Source of the DNA: Phycisphaerae bacterium
GTDB lineage: Bacteria > Planctomycetota > Phycisphaerae > JAAYCJ01
Direction of reading: 5' to 3'
NCBI GenBank assembly: GCA_015486815.1
Contig: WFQY01000481.1
Location: forward strand, 1-11,426
Length of the DNA: 11,426 nucleotides
Notes under the pieces: model-generated
Told to the model about the DNA's origin: nothing
Seen by the model: only the letters and a program-made list of their open reading frames with translations
Databases searched by the model: none
Program-made: the position numbers and the translations under genes
Shown: one piece after another, positions 5,976 through 11,426 of the stretch
Position numbering within the stretch: position 1 is the stretch's first letter
Layout of the letters: each line of letters begins with the position of its first letter

Positions 5976-8336
5976 CTATTCTTCTTCCGGATTTTGTCTT
6001 CGTCTGAAATTTCCCTGCCAGTTTAATCCCATCGGCGACGGTGGTATCGGCGCATAATTAGGATAATAGTGTCTTCCATAGCCATATCCATATCCGTATC
6101 CTGCGCGTCTTCCCGACCCCATAAATATCGTTCCCAGAATATTTCCGCCAGCGGCATCAAGACAACTCAATGCATCGATGACATCTATTCGATGAGTAAT
6201 TCCCTCGCGTATAATCATTATCGTTGCATCGACGTAGCCCGAGATTATACGAGCGTCAGCTACCGGCAGCACAGGAGAGCTATCGATGAGGATAATATCA
6301 TAATTGCTTTTCCGCCAACGTTTCAGGCAAACGGGGAATGTTCCCACTGCAAGTTTTTCGAGATCATCTCTTTCAGCATTGCCAGCGGGAATGACATCGA
6401 GACCGGGAATATCGGTTTTTCTTATCGGGTCGGCATTTTGATTATTATCGAGAGAGAGTGCATAGACAAGTCCGGGTTCATTGTCTATATTAAGTCTGTC
6501 TGCGATATTAGGATTTCGCAGATCAGCATCGACAAGAAGCACTTTCTTACCGCAATTCGCAAGACTTCTCGCGAGCAGCATAGTGAATGTGGTTTTTCCC
6601 GCTCCCTGCGTCGGACTTGTTATCTGGATCGATACTCCCTTTTCGCCATCGATACATTCGAGCAAAGCTGTCCTTACCATTCGCACTTTTTCGCTGATAA
6701 GAGGATTGTCTTCTATCAGCAGTCCCCGCGATTGCTGGATAATAGGTAGCTGACCGAGAAATCTCGTCGGTACGGTTTCCGCTACATCCTCTATTTCATA
6801 GATATTTTGTGTGGTAACAGCTCGGAGATATGCAACCGATACTCCACCTGCAATCGCAAGCATTAATGCAAGTATCGTAAAGATAAATCTTCTGTCTTTT
6901 GTGGGTTCGGACGCAGGAAATGCTCTGGCGAGAATTTCAATCGAACCGGGGACATTTCGCTCCATTTCCTTATAGTCAAGCCGCTTGCGAACAGCTGAAT
7001 ATAATTCCTTCTTGTGCTGCATATCTTCTACTTCCTGAGCAAGTATCTGTGAACGTGAGAAGGTCTGCTCGAATTGCTTGCGTTGTTCCCGAATAGCCTG
7101 CTTGAGAAGTTTTTCTTTATATCTTAATAACTTCAGCTTTCGGTCGAGTATCTCTATATCGAACATTACATTAGTGCCTTCTTTAGGAGCGGTTTTCATC
7201 GAACCGAGGGGGGTACCCTTTTCACGTTCGAGCTGAACCTGCCTCATATGCATAAGCTCTTTCGCAAACTCTATTTTTTTATGCAAAGCGATGATTTTCG
7301 GATGCGCCTGACCGTAAGTCGTTTCTTCTATTGCAAGCTGATGTTCAAGCTGTTTGAGATTCATATAAAGTTTGCGCCATTCCGGATCATATTCGTATTT
7401 GACATCGATTCTATCGTCTTTGGATTTTGTTTTTGCGGAGTTATCTTTCTTTATAAGTGATTCGAGAGCTTTTTTCTGCCAAAGAGCTACTGCAATTTCG
7501 CGTTGAAGCGAATCAAGTTCGCCCGAGAGTATATCGAGCCTGACACGCTTTCGCGATACCAATTCGTCAGGCGTGCTCGTCATAAGTTCTTTGCGCAACC
7601 GAGCGGTAATACGCTGCCTTTCTTCGATATCTTTTCGCAACGATCCATACTCCTGCTTGAGCCTTCTATAGATAGTATCGTTTGTTTTATCCGACCTTTC
7701 GTTTATATATTTGATATATTCGTCCAATACCGCATTGACTATTACAGCAGCGTCGTTCGGATGAGTGGCCATCATAGATACGCCTATTATCTCTGTTTGC
7801 GGACGTGGCATAACTACGAGTGATTTTTTCAAGCGCTCTATCGGCTTGAGAGTTCCGCCAAGCGGAGACGATTCGGGATGTGAATACCAAAATGTATTGC
7901 GAACATCTTTTCTGGCCAATACATTTTCGAGTACAACGGGATTGAGCATTACCGCGACCTGAGTATTCATATACGATTTATACAGCGGAATCATACCGTT
8001 ATCTTCCGTAGCAAATACCAATCGCGGAATAATAGGTCTTACTCTTACTTCTCCTTCGCCGAGATATAAAGGAACGATAAATATCCAGATAGCAGCGATA
8101 GCAGGACATGCAATTAGTAGAAATACAATTAAAGCTGTCCATTTGAACCGTAGCAACGAGCTTAGCCTGATAGCTTTTGCTCTGCTTTTGGGTTCACCTG
8201 TATCGGCAAATCCGACTCCGAATGCTTCTTCTTGCCCAATAGCAGCTCCCAAAGGTATGTCCTGAGGACGTCTTGGTTGCCCGAGTGCTCGCGGACGCTG
8301 ATTATTGCTATTGTCCGGAGGATTATAATCCACCAT
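5976..8336 (-). CDS. Wzz-type polysaccharide co-polymerase fused to BY-kinase (tyrosine autokinase)
   Basis: This 786-residue protein is of the Wzc type: it controls chain length or export and autophosphorylates on C-terminal tyrosines. It has a cytoplasmic N-terminus of about 65 residues rich in Pro, Arg and Asn, membrane helix 1 (about 66-90), a long periplasmic part with coiled coil (roughly 210-460), helix 2 (about 484-507), then the kinase. Visible kinase motifs are the family's adaptor-like EKVRMVRTALL (549-559), Walker A SPTQGAGKTT (574-583), Walker A' VLLVDADLR (599-607) and Walker B IILIDSSP (681-688). The tail from 746 contains seven tyrosines (747, 749, 751, 753, 757, 758, 761), the expected phosphorylation cluster. 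Both modules are in one chain, as in proteobacterial Wzc and unlike the split CapA/CapB of Firmicutes. The ATG has GGGAG with a 7-base spacer. The gene follows a 71-base gap, the longest inside the operon, which contains a terminator-like hairpin. Confidence 0.94.
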   Translation of the reverse strand: MVDYNPPDNSNNQRPRALGQPRRPQDIPLGAAIGQEEAFGVGFADTGEPKSRAKAIRLSSLLRFKWTALIVFLLIACPAIAAIWIFIVPLYLGEGEVRVRPIIPRLVFATEDNGMIPLYKSYMNTQVAVMLNPVVLENVLARKDVRNTFWYSHPESSPLGGTLKPIERLKKSLVVMPRPQTEIIGVSMMATHPNDAAVIVNAVLDEYIKYINERSDKTNDTIYRRLKQEYGSLRKDIEERQRITARLRKELMTSTPDELVSRKRVRLDILSGELDSLQREIAVALWQKKALESLIKKDNSAKTKSKDDRIDVKYEYDPEWRKLYMNLKQLEHQLAIEETTYGQAHPKIIALHKKIEFAKELMHMRQVQLEREKGTPLGSMKTAPKEGTNVMFDIEILDRKLKLLRYKEKLLKQAIREQRKQFEQTFSRSQILAQEVEDMQHKKELYSAVRKRLDYKEMERNVPGSIEILARAFPASEPTKDRRFIFTILALMLAIAGGVSVAYLRAVTTQNIYEIEDVAETVPTRFLGQLPIIQQSRGLLIEDNPLISEKVRMVRTALLECIDGEKGVSIQITSPTQGAGKTTFTMLLARSLANCGKKVLLVDADLRNPNIADRLNIDNEPGLVYALSLDNNQNADPIRKTDIPGLDVIPAGNAERDDLEKLAVGTFPVCLKRWRKSNYDIILIDSSPVLPVADARIISGYVDATIMIIREGITHRIDVIDALSCLDAAGGNILGTIFMGSGRRAGYGYGYGYGRHYYPNYAPIPPSPMGLNWQGNFRRRQNPEEE
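6054..6101 (-). other. Tyrosine cluster of the BY-kinase tail, partly encoded by a hexamer repeat
   Basis: These bases encode residues 746-761 of the co-polymerase/kinase, with tyrosines at 747, 749, 751, 753, 757, 758 and 761. The first eight residues are four Gly-Tyr pairs encoded by a near-perfect hexamer repeat (GGATAC, GGATAT, GGATAT, GGCTAT; 6078-6101). In BY-kinases such C-terminal clusters are the autophosphorylation sites whose phosphorylation state controls oligomerisation and polymer length. That this cluster does so here is inferred from the family and its position. Confidence 0.75.
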
Positions 8337-8343
8337 AATAAAA

Positions 8344-8348
8344 CTCCC
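8344..8348 (-). promoter_or_regulatory. Ribosome binding site of the co-polymerase/kinase gene
   Basis: GGGAG on the minus strand sits 7 bases before the ATG at 8336. It is one of the clearest Shine-Dalgarno matches in the window. It begins one base after the T-run of the upstream hairpin, so folding or termination there could affect how much kinase is made. Confidence 0.7.
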
Positions 8349-8349
8349 T

Positions 8350-8370
8350 AAAAAAGGAAAACCATTTCCT
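8350..8370 (-). terminator. Weak terminator- or attenuator-like hairpin inside the operon
   Basis: On the minus strand AGGAAA (8370-8365), a 4-base TGGT loop and TTTCCT (8360-8355) form a 6-bp stem, followed by five more T (8354-8350). The shape is that of an intrinsic terminator, but only two pairs are G-C, so it would be weak. It lies in the 71-base gap between the WecG/TagA-type gene and the kinase gene and ends just before the kinase Shine-Dalgarno sequence. It could cause partial termination, protect an mRNA end, or do nothing. Confidence 0.3.
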
Positions 8371-8407
8371 CAATTTATTATATAAAATTGTCCGTCGAAT
8401 TGTTCGC

Positions 8408-9163
8408 TTATATTTTGCTATTAGAAATTCTTTCTTTTAAAACTTTCAGCAAAAATAAAGGTAAAACCGTTTGTCTTCGCCATCGTGCAGGCTGAGATAT
8501 AAGCCTGTACAGAAACTCCGTTCCTGTTTTCCTGAATAATGCCGGTGCACGTTTAGCATACCCACTTATTACGTCGAGTGTTCCACCTATGCCCATACAA
8601 AACGGAGCATCAATTTTCTTTCGATGCTCTGCTATCCAGAATTCCTGTCGTGGCGACCCCATAGCAACGAATAGAAGTTTTGCACCACTTGCGTTGATTT
8701 TTGATATCACTTTATCCGTATCATCGAAGAATCCGTTTTCTCGTCCCACAATCCGAAGGTCGGGATAATTTTGTTTGAGTTTTTGGCAGGCTAATTGATT
8801 AGATTCTTCCGAGGCACCGAGTAAAAAGATAGGCCACGAATTTTTGGCTGATGCCCGCATCAAATGAAAAAACAGATCGCAGCCAGTGCATCGTTTGATG
8901 GTGATACCGTATAGGATTTTGGCAGCTATCGATATTCCGATTCCGTCGCAAATAGTTATTTCGCTTTCATTAAGAATCTTTCTAAGCGCAGAATCGCTCA
9001 GCGCACGATAGACCTTTTCCGGATTAATTGCGATACAAAAAGATTTTTCCCCTGACACGATCCGATGTTCGAGACACCCTATAGTATGCTCGTATGAGGC
9101 AAAGGGAATTACAGGCGTGCCCATAATAAACACCGGTTTAGGTAGTGCAATAGTTGAAGACAT
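8408..9163 (-). CDS. WecG/TagA/CpsF family glycosyltransferase
   Basis: This 251-residue protein has the signatures of the WecG/TagA/CpsF family (GT26), which adds the second sugar (in studied members ManNAc, ManNAcA or a hexose) to an undecaprenyl-diphosphate-linked first sugar. Visible motifs are INPEKVYRAL (46-55), ICDGIGI (71-77; the aspartate corresponds to the proposed catalytic Asp of TagA), RCTGCD (91-96), VAMGSPRQEFW (166-176) and MGIGGTLDVISGYAKRAP (190-207). The C-terminal tail, with YRLISQPARWRR, is the basic membrane-contacting appendage typical of the family. Length is normal. The ATG at 9163 lies 10 bases after the preceding stop, with only AGG as a possible ribosome binding site. 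Its position right after the WecA-type gene matches the reaction order: first sugar phosphate, then second sugar. The actual sugar cannot be read from the sequence. Confidence 0.92.
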   Translation of the reverse strand: MSSTIALPKPVFIMGTPVIPFASYEHTIGCLEHRIVSGEKSFCIAINPEKVYRALSDSALRKILNESEITICDGIGISIAAKILYGITIKRCTGCDLFFHLMRASAKNSWPIFLLGASEESNQLACQKLKQNYPDLRIVGRENGFFDDTDKVISKINASGAKLLFVAMGSPRQEFWIAEHRKKIDAPFCMGIGGTLDVISGYAKRAPALFRKTGTEFLYRLISQPARWRRQTVLPLFLLKVLKERISNSKI

Positions 9164-9173
9164 TACCTAAATC

Positions 9174-10736
9174 CTATGAAGGGCGTGCTGTTACGGACTT
9201 ATCACTTAGAGGATATTTTGGCGTACAGCTACGTTTCTGCAAGCCCAGATGTATAATTTTAATGGAATCTTGAGTTTCAGCGGGATTCGAAGGTAATCTC
9301 GCCAGACTATATTCGTCGATAAGCCTGATAAACAGAGAAGCTCTTCTGCCTGCTGACTCCAGGGACCCATTTACTCTCACTCCTATTTCCATTTCTAATT
9401 TAGGACCCACCCTTCGATGAGATACCGGTACGTTGAGGTTTACCACACTAGTGGATGCGCATTTTAACTTTTCGGGGCGCCAAACAAGAGTCTCTATCGT
9501 TCCGTTTCGATGAGGAATATCGATGCTAAGCCAGAGAAAATCGAGTTCCGAAGCAGCTTTACATATTCCCGACCACCATTCATCAAATGTTTTCGCTCGT
9601 TTGAGATATAGCTGAACATTTTCGAAATGTCTTTTTTCTTCGCTTGTTTGTCGTGCAATTTTAAAATTTTGTTTCAATATCGCTATACTGTCAAACAATC
9701 TTACCGCACCGACCGCACGGAATACAATGATAAGCAAAACGGATGCTCCCGCAAACAACAGGATGGAATTTTTCCCTCTTATTACCATCATTGACAAACC
9801 TATACCGGCACAAATAAGAGTTACAATATACATCAAAATCACTGCGTGTGAGTGTTTGAATCCTTTGTCTAAAAGACGATGATGAATATGACTTCTATCG
9901 GGAGCAAATAGTGAACGTCTTTCAAGTATTCTCCGAAGCATACTGAAAAAAGTATCGAATATAGGTATTCCGAGTGCGAGAATAGGTATTGCAAGTCCGA
10001 CTATCGTGGTTGTTTTTTGTGTAGAAATTACGCTGGCACAAGAGAGGACAAATCCGAGAAACAAACTTCCGCTGTCGCCCATAAATATTTTTGCAGGATT
10101 GAAATTGAATACCAGAAATCCCGATAAACTGCCCAGCATAGCGAGCATAATAACTGCCATCACAGGCTGATTGTTATATATGGCAAAGGCAGCTATTACT
10201 CCGCAAGTAATTGCACAAACTCCCGCTGCAAGACCGTCGAGTCCGTCTATGAGGTTGACCGCATTTGTTATTCCTATTATCCACAGAAATGTGATAGGCC
10301 AGCTAATCCAACCGAAATGAAGAGTATAATTATCGGTAATTCCTATTTCGGTTATCCTGACACCAGCGGAGCAAACAATAATTGCAGCAATTAACTGGAA
10401 TCCCAACTTCTGCCACGGCCCCAATTCCCGTACGTCATCTACCAGACCGGCAAGAAAAATTACCATCGCACCTAAGAATAACCCCGTCAACGGTTCGTTA
10501 AGCTCACGAAACATCTGTCCTATTTTATTATCGAGAGCGATTATCGGGATGGTAGCTAACATCATCGCCAATACTATCGCTACCCCTCCGATACGCGGAA
10601 TTGCCGATGCGTGTACTTTTCGACAGTTTGGTTTATCAACACAGTGTATTAGCTTAGCGAAACATATAACCATCGGAGTAAGTAAAAGAGCCACCGCCGC
10701 CGAACCGAAGTAAACCGCTAAGTAAGTATTCATCAC
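9174..10736 (-). CDS. WecA/MraY-type undecaprenyl-phosphate glycosyl-1-phosphate transferase with C-terminal extension
   Basis: The first ~350 residues form a polytopic PNPT enzyme that transfers a sugar-1-phosphate (commonly GlcNAc-1-P) to undecaprenyl phosphate, the initiating step. Motifs in order: KVHASAIPRIGG (40-51), GLVDDVREL (97-105, the Mg-binding Asp pair), NAVNLIDGLDGLAAG (158-172), NPAKIFMGDSGSLFLGF (213-229) and PDRSHIHHRLL (279-289, the family's HIHH loop). About 165 further residues (from ~355) are soluble: a charged helix to ~382, then EWW (386-388) and alternating strand-like segments ending RLIDEYSLARLP. This extension is absent from ordinary WecA of about 350-370 residues. 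The frame opens with GTG at 10736 immediately followed by ATG at 10733, and GGGAAGGAA precedes both. ATG is at least as likely, and numbering here counts from the GTG. The gene lies 46 bases after the NusG-type gene. Confidence 0.93.
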   Translation of the reverse strand: MMNTYLAVYFGSAAVALLLTPMVICFAKLIHCVDKPNCRKVHASAIPRIGGVAIVLAMMLATIPIIALDNKIGQMFRELNEPLTGLFLGAMVIFLAGLVDDVRELGPWQKLGFQLIAAIIVCSAGVRITEIGITDNYTLHFGWISWPITFLWIIGITNAVNLIDGLDGLAAGVCAITCGVIAAFAIYNNQPVMAVIMLAMLGSLSGFLVFNFNPAKIFMGDSGSLFLGFVLSCASVISTQKTTTIVGLAIPILALGIPIFDTFFSMLRRILERRSLFAPDRSHIHHRLLDKGFKHSHAVILMYIVTLICAGIGLSMMVIRGKNSILLFAGASVLLIIVFRAVGAVRLFDSIAILKQNFKIARQTSEEKRHFENVQLYLKRAKTFDEWWSGICKAASELDFLWLSIDIPHRNGTIETLVWRPEKLKCASTSVVNLNVPVSHRRVGPKLEMEIGVRVNGSLESAGRRASLFIRLIDEYSLARLPSNPAETQDSIKIIHLGLQKRSCTPKYPLSDKSVTARPS

Positions 10737-10782
10737 TTCCTTCCCTTTTGTAAAATATCTGTCCTCTTTCCCGTTAAAAAAC

Positions 10783-11331
10783 TCAATCTGTTCGTTCGAG
10801 CAGATCAGCGTCTATTTCAATGGCAGCTCCCTGACCAAGGATACTTACCTGAAGAACTAATCTTGCCCGTTTGGTTTTCCTTATAACAACCCCTTCAAGC
10901 CCTTTAAGAGACCCAGCTGCAATTCGGCATTTACTGCCTTTAGGCGGATACGGGTATGGTTCGATTTCCGCTTGACTGGTTACTGTTTTCTCTATCGCAA
11001 GTAATTCGTTTATCAATTCCTGTTGGTCTGTAACATCTATCATCCGACAGATACGATTGGTAGCTAATGCGTTATATCTGTCCTGCTCACTGCCGCAGAC
11101 AAACACATACGAGGGAAACAAAGGTATAAGCACTTTCCTTTTCTTTCCCGAGTAGATTTTTACTTTTTCTATCATTGGCAGAAAATATCCTACATCTCTG
11201 CGTAGCATATCCCATGCGAATGATTTCTCGAATCGTGATTTCGTGTGTGCTACCCACCATCGCCCCGTCAGCTCCGCCAGGGTATTTACGTTTTCCGGCA
11301 GCATTGGTGGATTGTCCGATAATTTCAACAT
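10783..11331 (-). CDS. NusG/RfaH-type transcription elongation (antitermination) factor
   Basis: This 182-residue protein has an N-terminal NGN domain beginning WWVAHTKSRFEKSFAWDML (25-43), continuing through VGYFLPMIEKVKIYSGKK to LIPLFPSYVFV (68-78). A C-terminal KOW domain starts about residue 132 (GSKCRIAAGSLKGLEGVV) and ends EIDADLLERTD. The size and the single NGN-KOW layout match both housekeeping NusG and its specialised paralogues (RfaH, UpxY, LoaP). As first gene of a polysaccharide operon, away from secE and the ribosomal protein genes that usually flank nusG, it is best read as an operon-specific paralogue. Such factors bind paused RNA polymerase in the leader and suppress termination through long operons. 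The start at 11331 is supported by AGGTG with a 6-base spacer; a later ATG (Met10) has a poorer site. The leader hairpin immediately upstream may be part of its regulation. Confidence 0.9.
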   Translation of the reverse strand: MLKLSDNPPMLPENVNTLAELTGRWWVAHTKSRFEKSFAWDMLRRDVGYFLPMIEKVKIYSGKKRKVLIPLFPSYVFVCGSEQDRYNALATNRICRMIDVTDQQELINELLAIEKTVTSQAEIEPYPYPPKGSKCRIAAGSLKGLEGVVIRKTKRARLVLQVSILGQGAAIEIDADLLERTD

Positions 11332-11337
11332 TTATTG

Positions 11338-11342
11338 CACCT
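11338..11342 (-). promoter_or_regulatory. Ribosome binding site of the NusG-type gene
   Basis: AGGTG on the minus strand lies 6 bases before the ATG at 11331 and decides this start over the in-frame ATG nine codons later, which has no comparable site. Confidence 0.65.
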
Positions 11343-11378
11343 ATATAGCCGAACGTAATAGTTTTGCGCAAACCCTGT

Positions 11379-11400
11379 CCCCGTCGGTATCCCGACGAGG
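11379..11400 (-). promoter_or_regulatory. GC-rich hairpin in the operon leader
   Basis: Read on the minus strand, CCTCGTCGG (11400-11392), loop GATA and CCGACGGGG (11387-11379) form a 9-bp stem. The only imperfect pair is one U-G wobble in RNA. On the plus strand the same position is a C-A mismatch, so the structure is better as a minus-strand transcript, the sense of the operon. It is not followed by a T-run, so it is not a standard intrinsic terminator. It ends 47 bases upstream of the NusG-type start codon. Two 10-bp perfect palindromes flank it: TTGTTAACAA (11402-11411) and TTTGCGCAAA (11363-11372). A pause or antitermination signal for the encoded factor is possible, as is a dispersed intergenic repeat. 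Confidence 0.45.
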
Positions 11401-11426
11401 CTTGTTAACAATAATTAGTACCTGCC

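Larger units (their letters stand above)
11332..11426 (-). promoter_or_regulatory. Upstream leader of the operon (cut by the right edge)
   Basis: This is the 95-base segment upstream of the first visible gene. It holds the GC-rich hairpin, its two flanking palindromes and the ribosome binding site listed separately. I see no convincing promoter: TATATA lies so close to the start codon that transcription would begin inside the ribosome binding site. No good ops-type element (GGCGGTAG...) is present. The promoter is probably beyond the right edge. Confidence 0.35.

Noticed and set aside
6069..6749. Plus-strand open frame of 226 codons opposite the kinase domain
   Set aside because: The opposite strand encodes intact Walker A, A' and B motifs, while this translation has no domain and odd His/Cys/Ser composition.
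11345..11370. TTGCGC and TATATA as a promoter just upstream of the NusG-type gene
   Set aside because: The -35 box matches at only 3 of 6 positions, and the transcription start would fall inside the ribosome binding site.
11087..11371. Minus-strand 94-codon frame overlapping the NusG-type gene in another frame
   Set aside because: It overlaps the well-supported NGN domain out of frame and shows no recognisable domain.
11409..11426. GGCAGGTACT on the minus strand as an RfaH ops-like element
   Set aside because: It fits the GGCGGTAG core only if a base is inserted. A match this poor is expected by chance.

Overview
The window is one continuous piece of an extracellular or capsular polysaccharide operon. 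All nine genes lie on the minus strand, so transcription runs from the right edge to the left edge. Gaps between genes are 4 to 71 bases, plus one 26-base overlap. I found no tRNA, rRNA, CRISPR array, insertion sequence or plus-strand gene. No gene-free stretch exceeds 100 bases. The base composition is moderate, somewhat AT-rich by eye. Several starts have weak or no Shine-Dalgarno match, and ATA is a common isoleucine codon. Together with the gene set this would fit an environmental, possibly anaerobic, Gram-negative bacterium such as a planctomycete of the Phycisphaerae kind. That placement is an inference with low confidence.

In transcription order: a 95-base leader with a GC-rich hairpin; a NusG/RfaH-type specialised elongation factor (10783-11331); a WecA/MraY-type lipid-carrier glycosyl-1-phosphate transferase with an unusual C-terminal soluble domain (9174-10736); a WecG/TagA/CpsF glycosyltransferase (8408-9163); a Wzz-type co-polymerase fused to a BY-kinase (5976-8336); a protein of unknown function that looks like an alpha/alpha toroid (4832-5965); an O-antigen ligase/polymerase-family membrane protein (3433-4827); a PAPS-dependent-type sulfotransferase (2448-3419); a Wzx-type flippase (831-2438); and a CelD/BioF2-type GNAT acyltransferase that runs off the left edge (<1-856).

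The genes describe a Wzx/Wzy-dependent pathway. The NusG paralogue probably helps RNA polymerase through the long operon. WecA-type and TagA-type enzymes would build the first sugars on undecaprenyl phosphate, the flippase would export the unit and the polymerase would join units. The co-polymerase/kinase would set chain length through its tyrosine-rich tail. The sulfotransferase and the acyltransferase suggest a decorated, probably sulfated, polymer. No nucleotide-sugar synthesis genes and only two glycosyl-transfer enzymes are visible, so the locus almost certainly continues to the left.

The parts least explained by known biology are the toroid-like protein, the C-terminal domain of the WecA-type enzyme, the hexamer-encoded Gly-Tyr tail of the kinase, and the hairpins in the leader and just before the kinase gene.
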